Source: Talpa occidentalis
Taxonomy: Eukaryota; Chordata; Mammalia; Eulipotyphla; Talpidae
Assembly (NCBI RefSeq): GCF_014898055.3
Contig: NW_023601433.1
Span: 81,539,106-81,603,105, forward strand
Reading direction: 5' to 3'
DNA: 64,000 nt
The translations under genes and the position numbers were made by a program. Of the stretch, positions 31,386-44,654 are shown in pieces. The notes below the pieces were generated by a model that saw only the letters and a program-made list of their open reading frames with translations, had not been told where the DNA came from and did not search any database. Every line of letters begins with the position of its first letter. Position 1 is the first letter of the stretch.

Positions 31386-32860
31386 TGGGTACAGAAGATG
31401 TGCTGCCTGGGCGAGGCCACGCTGAAGAACTCGCAGCCTGAAGCCAGGCCGCGGCGTCCTCCGGCCTGTTGAGGAGAGCGGGGCATTGCGCGGAAACCTT
31501 GGCTGTGACCTCGTCTTGTGTTGTCCTCTGGCTTCACTCCCCACCGGCTTCACCAGCTGGAGCTGTTCTGTGAGCCAGCCTGGAAGCCCCAGCCGGTCAC
31601 ACTCTAAAGGGATAACCGGCGGCCAGCTGTGGTGGGTGCTCCTGGGTGCTGCTGCCGGAGTTTGCAGCCGCCCCTGCGGGACCTGTGGTGGCTTGCTTCT
31701 CATCCGGGCCTTCACTGTAAAGTTATTTATTGGATTCCTTGGGAATAGTGGGAAAATTATGTTTTATATAGGAAAACGCCTTGCCTCGAGAGTTGAATAT
31801 ATTCATGAAAATTGTTGTTTTGTGTTCTTGAGTTTCATGACTTAAAATCGTCCTTTTACCCAGATAAAATGTTTGACCTCTTAGAATGTGGATGTTCTCT
31901 CAAGGTATCGTTGCTTTTGGTTTTGTTTTAGCAGCATCTTCAGAATGGGCCCTGAACCTCGTGTCCTGCTCAGAGGAATGGTATAGAACCTCGAAGCTGC
32001 AGTTGTGCTAAGCTGGGATGGCTTTCCAGCACCCGGCACCAGGTGCCCTCAGCTTCTTTCCAGTGGGCTTTGGCTGTGCTTGTGTACCCATGCCGGCACC
32101 CCCTCTTACCCAGAAATTCTGACCCATTGTCCTGGGGATTTTGTCCTCAGTCCTGTGCCTCTGTTGAAAGGCCTGGGACAGCAGGTACCTCAGGAAAACC
32201 TGGCAGCCTCTTTTCCTTATCTCCGTATGAAAGCCCTGTGTTAGGACAATTTCTAGACAGAAGAACGTGTAGCAGCTGACTCTAACGGACCATCCTTTAT
32301 TACTTTCCACTTTGGGGGACATAACATGTAGATACTTGGTTTCCCAGTGATTTGCAAAGAAGAAACCTAACTTCCTCTCATGGTGCTGTTAAAAATTTAC
32401 ATCTGCTTTAGTGGGGCTGTGAATGAAGACGGGGCCTGCGTGTTGCTGGGTCATCGCTGAGATTTCCCCTGTGTTTCTAGTGTGACCAGACATCTCTCTG
32501 GGTCAAGGCGATGAGCGTCTGTCCTCAGGTCAGGACGTCGTGCCCCTCGCACAGGCCACTGTCTGGTCTCAGGAGTCACTGGGACAAACACACTTACCTG
32601 GTGGTCGTCCCTGACCCCAGGACTGGGCACGGTCTTTTTCACTCTTTGGCCGTTCAGCTTGCGGACCTGGAGCAGACACCAGTTTCACCGTTGCGCCCAA
32701 CGGGTTTTTTTTCCAGTGGAGCCTTTTCTTGGGACCGGTTTGCCTTCCGGTATGTTTCTGCAGTGTCATCATAACTCCCCTTAACTCCTGTTAGTGCGTA
32801 CACTCGTCTCCCCAAAGTAGTTGTCCCCCTAAATAAACTCTCTTAATATTAGGTCCCAAG
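31386..32860 (+). other. SPRING1: SPRING1 3'UTR, minimal extent
   Basis: No recognisable repeat for about 1.4 kb after the stop, consistent with retained untranslated sequence. A TTATTTAT element lies near 31723. AATAAA at 32832-32837 is followed about 50-60 bases later by a GT-rich stretch (GCTTGTTGTGTGC), so cleavage near 32855 is plausible. A longer form is possible (see 35489). Confidence 0.55.
32832..32837 (+). terminator. SPRING1: Candidate proximal poly(A) signal AATAAA
   Basis: First canonical hexamer after the SPRING1 stop codon, with GT-rich sequence downstream. Confidence 0.5.
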
Positions 32861-35800
32861 AAATCTACCCAGTGTGCACCGCACTCTGCGCTTGTTGTGT
32901 GCAGTCACCAGCGCTCACTCAGACGCTGCAGATGGAAGACGTGTGTGTCCATGCCTGTTATCTTATCCTTTCCAGTCCTCTGTGGTGTCTGAATGTCTGT
33001 CTTCTGCCGATTGTCACTGGGATAACTTCCATTGCACTTACTTGAACTGAGCAACGTGCAACAGATTTAACGTGAAGCCAGTTTCTATCACAGATCAACT
33101 CGAGTTTGTTTATTTTACACTCGATTTCTTGACCAGCACATTTCAGGTATCCAGGGCGTTTGCAGGCTGTACCCACAACTGTGTGAAAGAGGGTTAAGCT
33201 CACTTGTGTCTCTTAATCTTGAAGGTGAGGAAACTGAAGTGACTTCCCAAGTCCCTGCTGAGATTTAATGGCAGAACCAAAACAAAAACTTCACCTCCGG
33301 GCCCGCTGTCCTTCCCGCCACCTCTCACAGCTCTAGCGCTGACTCATGGAAACTTCTCCCTGGAGAGCGTCTCGTTTTCAGTTGTCCAGGCTCATGCAGG
33401 GGAGAGGTGGCACAAATAGCCAAGCTGGTCAGTAATCCAGAAGTCATTTTCATTTGGCCCTGGAATATGTTTTTGGACTTTGTAAATTAGGGGTGTTTGC
33501 TGTTTTGGAAGATCCCCAGGCTGCAGGCTATGTGATGACGCCCCTGAAATACCCACTCATCATCCCGCCTCACCAGCCTTCCAGCCCTGCATCCCTCCTG
33601 CTCCTTACACTGGATCCCTTGACTGTGGCTTTCTAGAATAGGGGCCTGAGTATGTCTGGAGCCTAGCAAAATGTGTGATACCTGCTCAGATTCTAGGTAA
33701 AGGTCAATGAAGGGGTGAAAACAAATTTAGTTTACACAAAAATTTTACTAAATATTCAGGATTTGGGGCTAACAGTAATTGGGTAATTCAGAGCATTTTA
33801 CCCAATTCTGACTCTTAATTGCCATGCTCATCGCTGGAACTACTAGCTCCCTAGGAAGGAAGCATACAGTCGGTTGGGAAAAGGGTACAGAGACAGGCAC
33901 CCTCAGTCCCTCTGCTAGGTCTGGCACTTGTGGCCTGTGATGTAGGGATGCTGGGACTGGTGCCCGTGGCAGAACCCCTGGGGCCATTCTAGGAAATGCA
34001 GCTGATAGGATTCTGCAGCTTTTATATTGCCCCCAAAGCCGACACCGGGGCCCTTGTGTCAGTTGGTGTGGCTGCAAAGGAAGTGGTGCAGGATCCCAAG
34101 CAAAGGTTTTTCCCAATCACTGGAATTCGCAGATAGATTATAAATGTGCAGTAATGTTGGCTATTTGGTTTGCTCTTCTTGGGAGGGAATCCGGTTAACC
34201 GGCAGCATGGCCTTGGCACTCTTGCTTCCTCGTCTGAGTTTCAGGCCCGTCACCTGTCAAATGGGCCTGCCTCTGCCTCTCAGGGAGGCTGTGAGGGCCC
34301 TGAGCGAGGGTCAGTGCGTGGCACACAGTCCAAGTCTGCCCGGCTGGCGTGGGATCCCTGGGCTCCTCGGGAGTCAGGGTGGTGACAACAGAGCTCTTGC
34401 TGTTACTTTATTTGTACTTTTTAAAGATCTCATGCTGAAGCTTAAAAAGAATTTCAGATAATTTAGATATATATGAAGGTGGAGGTAATAATCTCAAATC
34501 ACACAACCTAGAGATAAGCCCCAGTCTTTTCTCTCTTCTCTCTTCTAAGCAGAAACAAAATCACTTCCTCTTGAAAACATTCCTAGAATGGACATCTTTC
34601 TGTAATCTGTAGGCCTATACAGTGATTTTGAGTGACCACACGGTGTTGGTTTCGTAGATGTACAACAATGGTATTAATCCCCTGCTGAGGCCATTAAACT
34701 TGTTACCAGATTTTTTGTTTTCCGCTACTATGAATTTGTATAATGATCTAATAACTTTTTCCACCATATTCAGTCTCACCATTCAGTCTCAGTGTCTCTT
34801 CTGCAGTATCCTCAGGAACCCCACAGTATCATTTTTTAATTCTTTGGGGCCAAGTCTCAGTTCTAATTTGTATTTACTTAATTTGTAGTGAGATGAGCCC
34901 TCTTCCCTGTTTTACTTGGCAATTTACATTCATATATGGTGACCTGCCCATCCCATTGGGCAGTAGGCTGGCAGTGGACAGTTTTTGGTCCCCGCTGGAG
35001 GAGAGCTGCCAGGGTGGAGGGCAGAGATGCTGCTTCTTGTCCTTCGGTGCCCGGGACAGTCCTCATGATAGTCACCCAGAGCTGCCTGGCCCCGAGGTCA
35101 GCTGTGTTGAGGTGGAAAGGCCCCACTCTTGGCTCAGTCTCCCTCTCAGGTTAAACAGAAGAGTGCAGGAGCTGAGTGCTGACTTTATTATTTTCCTGCC
35201 CTCGCTTTCAGCCATGCTGAAGTGCTGCTGATTAAATTACCCTGAAATCCCATGGGACCAGCGACTTCCTTGCAGGTCTCTACCAGCCAGTGCCGCCTCT
35301 AGGAGATGCCTCTGCCACAGGGTGTCCGGGCGGGTACCCTCTGGGGGTGGAGTGACCTGGAGGTTTCTAAGAGCTCCTGACCCCCACTGCAGATTTGCAG
35401 CTCTGGAGGGAGTGGAAATGCCACTATAGAGTCCATTTGGAAACTCACATTCTATAAACAGACAGCGCAGAGGAAGTAGTAATAATTAAATAAAAAGAAG
35501 CTGGTGGGATATGAGTTTTCCCACAAGGGCCTTCCTGACCACAGCCTGTCATGTCGGTGGCTTGCCGTCCAGGCTCTCCCTGTGTGGGTTCTTTTTGCCA
35601 AGTTAGGGTGTGAGTACAGTTTGGGATACAGTTTAGGGAACTGGTTTTGGCCAGTCAGATGGCTGCTGCCTTCCTTGTCCTGTCTGCTTACATGGATGCC
35701 AGCGGAGCAATCAGCATGGACTGTTGGGTCAGCCTTGAGTGGCATGAGGCCGTGAGGCCCATGGGTGCCCAATTCTGACCTGCGGACCCACTCACTTACC

Positions 35801-36989
35801 TTTGTGTGTGGGGCCTGATGTGTCTGATGTGGGAGCTGAGTCATCGGACTTTGTGTCAAACAAAAGCACACCCTTTCACTTAATGAACCAAACAACTCAC
35901 CAGTTATAACCAGTGGGTGAAAGGGTTAAATTACTCAAATACTCGAAGGGGAGTCCAGTTTCATTGCTTCTCAGGACTGCATGTTCCATGGACTCACAAG
36001 GACCAGAATATCCCTACCAGAAATGTACTTTTGTATGTGGGTGTCTCCATAGTTTTTGATGGGTGTCTCTTCAGTCTCTGGGCTTTGTTCTTTTGTAAGT
36101 TTTGTGTGCACTATGGTATATACAGGCCAAAGTGTAAGAATCCAAAATGGTGGTGACCTGTCAAATTCATGATTCCAGACTCTGTCAGCTACACCTCACT
36201 GTTACTAGGGAGGGGTGTGGTATGTGTGTAACAGGGTATGAATGATGTGATTAGCAGCCTAATTTTATTGACAAACATACAGGCGTTATTTGTATACCTG
36301 GAGTAAAGGAAACTCTGCTTTGGTTTCCTCATTTGTTAAATGAGTGGGATCACTAAGATATCCTGCAGATTCCAGATTCCCACCCTTATTAAAGCAAGAC
36401 CTTGTCCTGTCTGTGGTGTTGATTCTCACAGGGCGGGTGGAGACCAGCCATCTGGGGCTGGTTTCCCTCAAAACCAAACTTCCTCCAACTCTCTTGAAGA
36501 TTGCCGTTAGGGCTCATCCTTGCCTGCCGCTTCCTCCTCAGAGGTTAAGTCAACAGCATCATCTTCTCTGCTGGGACCAACTTACCAGGTCTCTGCTCTG
36601 CACCTGTGAAAACAGCTGCCGTGTTCTCCATCCCCAAAACAGTGCCTTTGGGCAGGGACACAGGCCCGTCCCAGGGAGCCGCCTCAATCAAGGGCAAGAT
36701 GACCCAGGTGTGCTTCACCTGAGAAACCAGAGCATCTCGGAATTCCTAATAAGGTCCCCTCTAGTCACTGCTCAGTAAAAGGTTTCCCCTTCACTTCTTT
36801 TGCAATTACAAACAGAAACCTTAAAATGTAGGAAATACCATTTTTAAATGCAGAAATGACAGAGAAAGAAAGGTCCGATTAGACTCCAAGCCACCAAGGA
36901 CAGCTGCCCGTTCAGGTTGGCATGTAAAGTTTTGCTGGATTTTGTGCAGAAATGTGTACTTCGTATTCATACATGAATAAGAGTAGAGT
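32861..36989. other. Downstream of SPRING1, no gene recognised
   Basis: Could be partly 3'UTR if the distal poly(A) signal is used. A MIR-type fragment lies at about 33205-33310. No splice-consistent coding segment seen on either strand. Confidence 0.45.
35489..35494 (+). terminator. SPRING1: Candidate distal poly(A) signal AATAAA
   Basis: Canonical hexamer about 4.1 kb beyond the stop. The stretch 32860-35480 is largely free of young repeats apart from a MIR fragment, so a long 3'UTR ending here cannot be excluded. RNA 3'-end reads would decide. Confidence 0.25.
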
Positions 36990-37180
36990 CCTGCTGGATG
37001 AATTCAGTCTAATTACAGCTAATTAATATACAGAGGAGGAAAGTGCACATTTTCCTTGCATCCTCCGGCCTCTGGAATCAGCCAAGTTAGAGGCGCGAGC
37101 GAGCCCTTTGGTGATTGTACACAGGTTTGGCTTTGCTTTTCTGCACTGATTTTTACACAGTAGGGAAGAAAGACTTTTTG
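36990..37180. promoter_or_regulatory. Candidate conserved noncoding element
   Basis: Repeat-free block with GTCTAATTACAGCTAATTAA, two homeodomain-type TAATTA cores within 15 bases, then CTTGCATCCTCCGG and a small CpG cluster (GAGGCGCGAGCGAGCCC). The look is that of an old enhancer; no alignment was possible. Confidence 0.3.
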
Positions 37181-38854
37181 TTCTTCTCAAATAAAGTCAT
37201 TGACATTCTGCCTTGGTGACAGACATTCCTGCCTCAGCAGGGGAGGAGAAAAGCAGTCTCAGCAGGCAGACTCCCCTTTTTTGAGAGAAAGATTGGGAAG
37301 CCCTGCTCTAAATTCGTAAGCCTGTAACTAACTTCAGGGAAGCACTGATGAATAAATTTAAAAAAAACTATGAAACAGTTGGAAAGAACCTGTCGATCAC
37401 CTGGCAAGGTGTGTGGGGTAGATCATCTTCACCGAAGGCATCTCAGGCTCCCCCGAAGCCAACTCTGCTGTGTCAGGCATCTGGGCTACGTGATGCTCTT
37501 TGAGAGTATGAAGGACGTCCATCGTTAAAGTTGCTCTACGTCCTGTGGGCCCCAGTGGCAGGTGCTGAGTGAACTGGCGTCTGCTTGCCTTCCCGAGGAG
37601 CTCAGAGGCCTGGAGAGCCCTCTCTGGACTGTGTCCCCTGAGAGGTTTGCATCTGGGCAGCAGTTCAGGGGTGCTTCTCCAACTTTGCCCGCAGCCTGCT
37701 CAGGGCCCGCTGGCAAGCTGGAAATAGTCTTGCAGCCGCTTGCTTTGCAGTCGACTGGGCTCATTTATTTGACACAAATATGCTTGTTGACCTGATTTAG
37801 TGCAGGGAAGAACTCTGGACGCAGTCAGATGCGACCTTGAAGTCCTGTCTTTCTTCCACAGCCTTTCCAGACCTCAGGACAACCTCCTTGTTAATGATGC
37901 TCACAGGTGCAATTTCAAGAGAGGACGCGGATGGGAGAGGTGATGAGTGAAGACCGAGGTTCTGGTGGGCGGGCAGCGCCCACAATTGCTTTCTGTACCA
38001 CTTGGTGGCACCAATTCCATAGGTTTTCTGTCCTCGGCATAATCCTTGTTGAGAGATGCTGGGCCCTGGGCTGTGTTGCCCTAAGACAATGAAGCTGTTC
38101 CCGTCGATGGAGAGGCAGCTGAAGGTGACGACGAATGAGACTCCGCTGTACACGGGGACTGGGGATGTGGCCTGCCGTCTGCCTGGCTCAAGACCTGGGG
38201 CTGCTAAGTGCCCACTAGGCCCCCTCCTTCCTCTCCCCATGCCCAGCACGAAATGCCCCCTGGGTCTCTTCAACACCCTCGCCCAGCCCAGGAAGCACCT
38301 GTCTACAGAGGCACCCTCTCAGGGGGGCCGGGCTTCTTTCTCCTGGCTTTGCAGAGACTGGTGGCATGTGCAGGTTAAATTTTGCAGGAGGCCCCTCCAC
38401 TGTGTGGTGGAGCACGTGCATGTGGCTGTGGCAGCTCTTGCCTGGGTGCCCTGGGGAACAGTGAGACTACAGGCCTTGCCTTTCAGCCCACACCCCACTC
38501 ACGAGGCACGTGGGCCTTGCAGACACGGTTCAAGGAAACAGACTTGGGTCAGGTACTTGACTTGAAGCCAGGTTCCTCATGCCCTTGGACCTGGACGTTT
38601 GGCCCATGTAATGTAGTATGTCAGCCCCGCTCTGCACACCAAGGGGGAGGCTCTCCGTGGGGGACAGGTTTTGTGTTTGCTCTGAAATTCCCCGTTTGGC
38701 CTGAGGTAGGATCATCCTTGATTTAATCAAAATGTTTGCTCTCTCCTGCTGGTCCCTGGAAGAAGGGTTCTTGAAGCCTGTCTCGGAAGGGAAGCTGCCT
38801 TCCAGCCCAGCCTCGGTGAGAAGGCTGCTGTATCTGTGTTGACTGGGATGGACT

Positions 38855-39195
38855 GAGGGGCAGCGTTGTGTCCCTCCAAAGTCATCGCTGAAGTCCCAAT
38901 CTCCTTACCTTGGAATGTAAGTTATTTGGAGAAAGACCTTTCGAGAGGCGATTGAATGAAAAGGAGACCATTAAGATTGTTCTTTCTAAGACGAGGGAGA
39001 CCAGGGTTTGGAGAGGGTGACTATCCGCCACCGAGGAGAGAGGCCTCAGGAGAAACCAGACCCGCCCACACCTGGATCTTGGACTTCCAGCCTCCGGACC
39101 TGAGGGTGCATTTCTGTTGCTCAGTCTGCCCCGTTTGCAGTATTTTGTTCGGGTGGCCTTCGCTGACTAATCAGAGCCTTGCAGGTAGTAAGTGC
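38855..39195 (+). mobile_element. MaLR/MLT1-like LTR
   Basis: CCCAATCTCCTTACCTTGGA, GAGGCCTCAGGAGAAACCAG, TGGATCTTGGACTTCCAGCC and TGCATTTCTGTTGCTCAG in MaLR order. Intergenic. Confidence 0.7.
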
Positions 39196-39557
39196 TGAGT
39201 TAAAAGCACAACAGACTCCTCAGGGGGCTGGCTGTTCCTTCTAGTTCCAGTGCCTGCCTTTTCTCGGCCTGCCTGCCCAGCAAGGGCAACAAGAGAAATA
39301 ATCCCCCGTGTTAACGTGAAGCATCAGTGGCATTTAGACTGCTTTTCCCTCAAAGGATGGAAAGTCTAAAATACAATTTTCATAGGAGCTTTAGGCAATG
39401 AGTACTTAACTGCTATTTAGTGGTGTGGGCTGTGTAAATCAAGGACAGGCATTTTCGGATGTTGGATAGAATGATGAATTAGAAACGGTTTCTGCCTTCA
39501 GATAATATAACATCTGTTGGAGAAGACAGGCAATTATACCACTATCTATAATACAAG

Positions 39558-39560
<3 letters not shown>

Positions 39561-39592
<32 letters not shown>
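39561..39592. repeat. (AC)n microsatellite, 16 units
   Basis: Uninterrupted AC run; intergenic, just before an inverted L1 fragment. Likely polymorphic. Confidence 0.97.
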
Positions 39593-39595
<3 letters not shown>

Positions 39596-39619
39596 TGAAG
39601 CGGGCAGGGAAGACTTACA

Positions 39620-40565
39620 GAATCAAAGGACTTGTTTTTAAATACACATATATGTCTCCTAATTTTTTCTAATTATGAAATAATATGTTGCATTATAGAA
39701 ATTTATTGCAAAAAAAAGAATAAAACCTTTCATAACCCTTTCCCTACCGATAACCACTTCTATTCCTTGGTGTGTGTTTTTCTTCACACATATACTCATA
39801 TACTAATATATTTAACAAAATTGTTTTTTGTTTTTACTGCAAAAATTAAAATTTGTAACCAAATGAATGGCTCTTGAATGGACATTCAGGCCACATTGGA
39901 GGTCACCAAGCAGAGAAAGAGGCGTGCATGTGCGTGAGCGTGGATGTAGGGTGCCAGGATCTGTACAAGTTTTCTATTGACATTTTCAGTTCTCTGGTAT
40001 ATGCCTAGGAGTGGAATTACTAGGTCATGTGTCATGTTGGTAAATGCTGTGTTTTCCCTTTTGGGAAGTTTCCAGATTGTTTTCCACAGCTGCTACATCA
40101 TTTTACATTCCCCTTTGCCATGTAAAAGTTGCTATTTCCCCAGGTCCTTGCCAACACTTACTGTCTTTTTTATTATAGACATATATTGGTTATGATGTAG
40201 TATCTCACTGTGGTTTTGTCTCGCATGGTCCTGCTGGCTAATGATGACATGGACATCTTTTTATGTCATTAGTGACCATCTCTGTGTCTTCTTTGGAGAG
40301 AGAGCTAGCCTAATTCTTTGCCTATTTTCAAATTGGCCTGTCTTTTATTGTTGAATTGTTCTTTGAATTCTTTATATATAGAGAGAATACAAGTCCCTTA
40401 TAAGAGAAATGATTACAAGTATTTTTCCCATTTGGTGGGTTGTCATTTCATTTTCTTGATGGTGTTCTTTGAAGCCTAAGTCTAATCTTAATGAAGTTCA
40501 ATTTATCTAATTTTTCTTTTGTCTCTTTTGCTTTCAGTGTCAACTCTAACCTCATCATTTGATTT
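39620..40565 (-). mobile_element. L1 3'-end fragment
   Basis: Long antisense L1M-like stretch: CCTAGGAGTGGAATTACTAG, TTTCCAGATTGTTTTCCACA, CCTTGCCAACACTTACTGTC, and TTGAATTCTTTATATATAGA in the usual order. Confidence 0.8.
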
Positions 40566-41206
40566 TTAATGAATAATATTCCTTGGAATGGATGTAGCAT
40601 AAGAATATAATTATTTAATCTTCATTTGCATGAAACCTTTGTTTTAAATGTGTTCCCCCACTCTCCCATGGATCTTCATTTTGGGGACACTTGGAGTTAG
40701 TGACCTCAAGCTGTTTGCAACCTTGCTGTTCCACGTGCCTCTTTTTCTTCCCCACAAGTGTATACAGTGGTGCTCAAACCTCTGCAGAAGTCTCCCAACA
40801 GTGCAGCTTCAGGCATCCTCTGTCCTTGTCATTCCTTTGCCAACAGTTGCACCAATGCCACCTTGCGGGGCGATGTCTCCATCTGCTGGTGAGATGGGAA
40901 AATGCAATGCCAGGAACTAAGCGTCCTAGGTAGGTTGTCCAGTACCATCTACTCATTCTTTTTATTCTGGCCTCCTCTTGTTGCTATGGCAAATCTTTCC
41001 ACCTTTGGAAGTGGTTTTTAAATATTAAATCTTTCTGAAAATGAATCTGTTTTCTATAAGGCAGGGAAGCTTATATAATTCTTGTTCGTGGACAATTTTC
41101 GGTACATGAAAAACTTCATCATTGAGTAGGGGACCATGCTGTAACACAGGCAAGGCAAGGGAAATGAATGCAGATCATTTCTTATGTCATAGTCGTGATA
41201 TTGGCA

Positions 41207-41268
41207 TTATATTTGATGCTCCTGATCTCTCATTATATTTGATGCTCCTGATGCTCCTGATCTCTCTC
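41207..41268. repeat. Short tandem repeat (TTGATGCTCCTGATCTCTCA-type)
   Basis: Two and a half copies of a unit with TTATATTTGATGCTCCTGAT and a sub-duplication of GATGCTCCT. Intergenic. Confidence 0.8.
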
Positions 41269-42004
41269 AGGTGTGTCATTCCACCTGCTTCTCCTGGGTG
41301 TGCATGCTGTTTCCACTCTCCTTAGTGAGGAGGTTGAGGCCAGAAATGACTGACCTTTGTTTATTTTCCAAAATGACCATGGGCAACAACTTTATTGGTT
41401 TTGTTTTTTTTTTTAACGAATGGAAGAACGGCCAGAATCTGAAGTCATCAGTGCCTAGTACAGAGCCTCGTTTAATGGAGAGTTATTCTCTTGTGCTTTG
41501 AGGTTGCATTTTACAAATGGGAGGTTTGTGGCAACCCGCGTCCATCAGGTTGACCGCCACATTTTCCCAACAGCATGTGCTTGCTTTGTGTCTCTGTCAT
41601 ATTTAATTAAGGTGGGTGCACTGATATTTTGCAGAATGCTATTACATACTTAATAGGCTATAATATAGTGTAAACAAACAAACAAAAAAATTGGGTGACC
41701 TGCTTTATTGTGACATTTGCTTTACTGAAGTGGTTTGGAGCCAAACCCGCACACTCTCTGAAGTATAATACACTCTCTCTGTATGATGCCTTCTACTCTA
41801 ACTTAACAAGTGTTTATTGAATGAATGGAAAAATCAGTAACTTTGGTGTCCCGACTCCTGGCCTGCCTTTTCTTTTCTTTTTTAACCACACCCAGCTGCT
41901 TCTCCTGTCCTAAATGTTACAGCCATTTCAAAAAATATTTGAGATGTTCAATGAGAGAACGGGTGTTTAAAACTTTCCGTTCCATCTCATTAAAGATTTT
42001 TATT

Positions 42005-42440
42005 AAAAAGGGATAGAAATGTGATTTTAAGAAATATGCAGAAAAATGTGTACATGAATATTCATAGTAGAACAATTCAAAATACCCCCAGAGTGGGAAC
42101 AACCCAGTGCCTATCAAGTCATGAATGGAGAAACAAAATGTGAGGTATCCATACAATGGGATATTACTCAGCCATAAAGAAGCGAAGTACTGACAGATGA
42201 GGCAGCATGGATGAACCTTGAAAATGTTATACAAGTGAAAGTCACAAAAGACCACATAGTATGTGATTCCATTTATAGGAAATGTCCAGAGCAAGCTAAA
42301 TACATGGACACCGAAAGTAGATGAGTGGTTTCCTAGGGTAGGAGGGGTTGGGAAAAAATGAGTGACCAGTAACGAATATGGAGTTTCTTGGTGGAAGGAG
42401 GGTGATGCTCTAAAATTGATCGTGGGAGTGGTAGCACAAC
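42005..42440 (+). mobile_element. L1 3'-end fragment
   Basis: Sense-strand L1 3' region: CCATACAATGGGATATTACT, CATGGATGAACCTTGAAAAT, ATTCCATTTATAGGAAATGT. The opposite-strand open frame across it is an artefact. Confidence 0.82.
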
Positions 42441-42460
42441 TACACCAAGAATTCAGTTTA

Positions 42461-42734
42461 GGGCCTCCCCGGTGGTGCAACGGTTGAGCACTGGGTTATG
42501 AAGCTGCCCGCAGCCTCTGCAGCCCCGGTTCCATCCCCGGCTGCTCCCCGGCCACCGGAGGAGGGTCCCACATGGCACGCAGACCTCTCCTGCCGCCCGC
42601 TGCTCCCCTCAGCAGTGTACTTCGGTCCTTCTGCCTGCTCTGCTCCCCGCTCTGGCTCTGGTGAGTTCTCTCATCCTCCCGCGCTTCTGACTGTACCCAG
42701 TGCTTGTATAAATAAATTAAAAAAAAAAAAAAAA
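42461..42734 (+). mobile_element. tRNA-derived SINE (Vic-1-like), young subfamily
   Basis: Nearly the same body as the copy at 28.1 kb, down to TTCTGACTGTACCCAGTGC. Target duplication GAATTCAGTTTA on both sides. Inserted directly after an L1 3'-end fragment. Confidence 0.92.
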
Positions 42735-42929
42735 GAATTCAGTTTAAATGGGCTTGCATTTTGCAGTATATTAATTAGATTCCTGTAAAGTTATTTTTAA
42801 CATGTGCACAATAAGCTTTGCAAAGGACTGGTATGTGTATGTGTGTCTGGGGGTGGTGGTTGTGCTTGGGACCCTCATGGAGGAAGTGGAGCCCAGTATT
42901 GTGAATTGAGCTTCACCCCAGCCCTGCTC

Positions 42930-43080
42930 CTGACTAGTGGCAGTATTTACACTGATATTTAATTGCTCTGAAGCTTGGTATCCTTATTTGTAAAACTGGC
43001 ATGGTAATACTCACATCCCAGGCTTTCACTAGATTTAAAAGTTTCTCGCATACTCTGTGCTCAACAAATACTCATTTCCG
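42930..43080 (+). repeat. MIR
   Basis: GCTTGGTATCCTTATTTGTA, AAACTGGCATGGTAATACTC, TCTGTGCTCAACAAATACTC. Confidence 0.6.
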
Positions 43081-44654
43081 TCTTGCGACCCCTGAGATGC
43101 TGTGATCCTGTGGTTTTCAGGCTGGTGAAAGGACTTTCTACTAAGTCCTTTTGCCTTTGGAAGCTCCTAGCTGAGCAGAATGTGAAAAGAGAGATTGGAA
43201 CTGAGCGGGAGGCCTGGCCAGGTGAGGAGTCTGTGGTGTCCCGAGCCCCCTCATCTGTCCCCATTCGAGCCCTGCAGCAAGATCCCAGTGCTGCACATGG
43301 CCATTTGTGGGACACACAGGCCTTGTCCTCTGGCAGACTCTAAAATGACTGCAGCAACTGCAGGCAGGTGCAGTGTCCGGTCTGCTGGTCTCCCTGCCTG
43401 GCCAGCATTGGGGCCTCAGTGTACATGTGGAGGTGGCAGTGGCAGAGCTCACCCCATAGCTTCTGAAAGCAGGGATGTTCTGCCTGGATATGGCCCCTTC
43501 AAAGTGCCCCATACTGACAGCGAATGGCTAGAGGTGACGACACATGTGCTTGTGAGGCTGGAAGAACAGGTTAGGACATCTGGAAAGTCTACATTATCCC
43601 CAAACCAGCGGCCCCATTCCCCGGTGGAGAGTCTTCCTGAGGACCAAGTGCGGCTGACTCCATCCATGACCCCTGCACCTGCCCCCTGCACCCACGTGAC
43701 TTGGTGAACATGCCATCCCCTGCTCTTCTCTAAGCTCCCCATTTCCAAGAGGCCATACCCAGGGAGGTGCTCAAAAGAGGAGAATGGGTTCCCCAACAAC
43801 ATAGACTTTGTAGAGTGGGTGGTGGAGGCTGGGGAGGGAGAAATGTTTGGGATAAATTCCACTATTATGAAAGTGAAATAAAAGAAAAAGATTCCATTGG
43901 GTTTTGATGTTTCTGAATTCCTGCTTTTACACAAAGGAAAAAATCAAATGCTCTTTCCTTTAATAACCTTTGAGATACTGTCCAGGGCCCGTATCTGCAG
44001 CCCTTCACTTGGGGTCTGGTCTTAACTAACCTAGACAAGACCATGGAGCAAGGAGAGGTGTTGAGCTGAGAACCAAGAACTGGAGGTTTGAATGGAGTGG
44101 GGGGGGACAGGAAACGGGTCAGCCCTCTACCCTGACACTCCACGAGGCAGTGTGTATGACAAGGTCGGCAACAAGGTCTTGAAAGACTCAGTCAGACTCT
44201 AAGTCCCCACCCTGTAAAAGAAGTCATGTTTCCCATTTTACGTGCAAGGGAACAAGCCACAGAGGTGCCCTGACTTGTGCAGGACCAAGAGCTAGAAGTC
44301 AGTGGGGAGTATGTCTAGCCCCAGGTCCTGCATTTTCTGCTCTCCCATGTGCTCCTCAAACCATGATGCAATGGCGTTGGGTAAGATGTGACTTCCAATA
44401 CAGGCCATCTGTGCTCTTTCTTGGGCTGACTCTTGCCTTCTGCTGACCGCATGCACCTCGGGAGGATGCTCTTGATCCCCTACAGAGAAGGCTTCCATCT
44501 CCAGGAGAGTTTGCTGGTTCTTCTGTTTTTCCCTAGAGTGTTGTGTCATGGGAGCCTCATTGATGTATATGCATGGAGATGGACACATGAAACAAGCTTG
44601 AATCAGGCTGGGGATGGTTGAACCCACTGAGATGCAAGAGACAGCTTAAGGTAG

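Noticed and set aside
41917..42480. 187-codon minus-strand open frame
   Set aside because: It is the antisense of an L1 3' region and the head of a SINE; no gene context.
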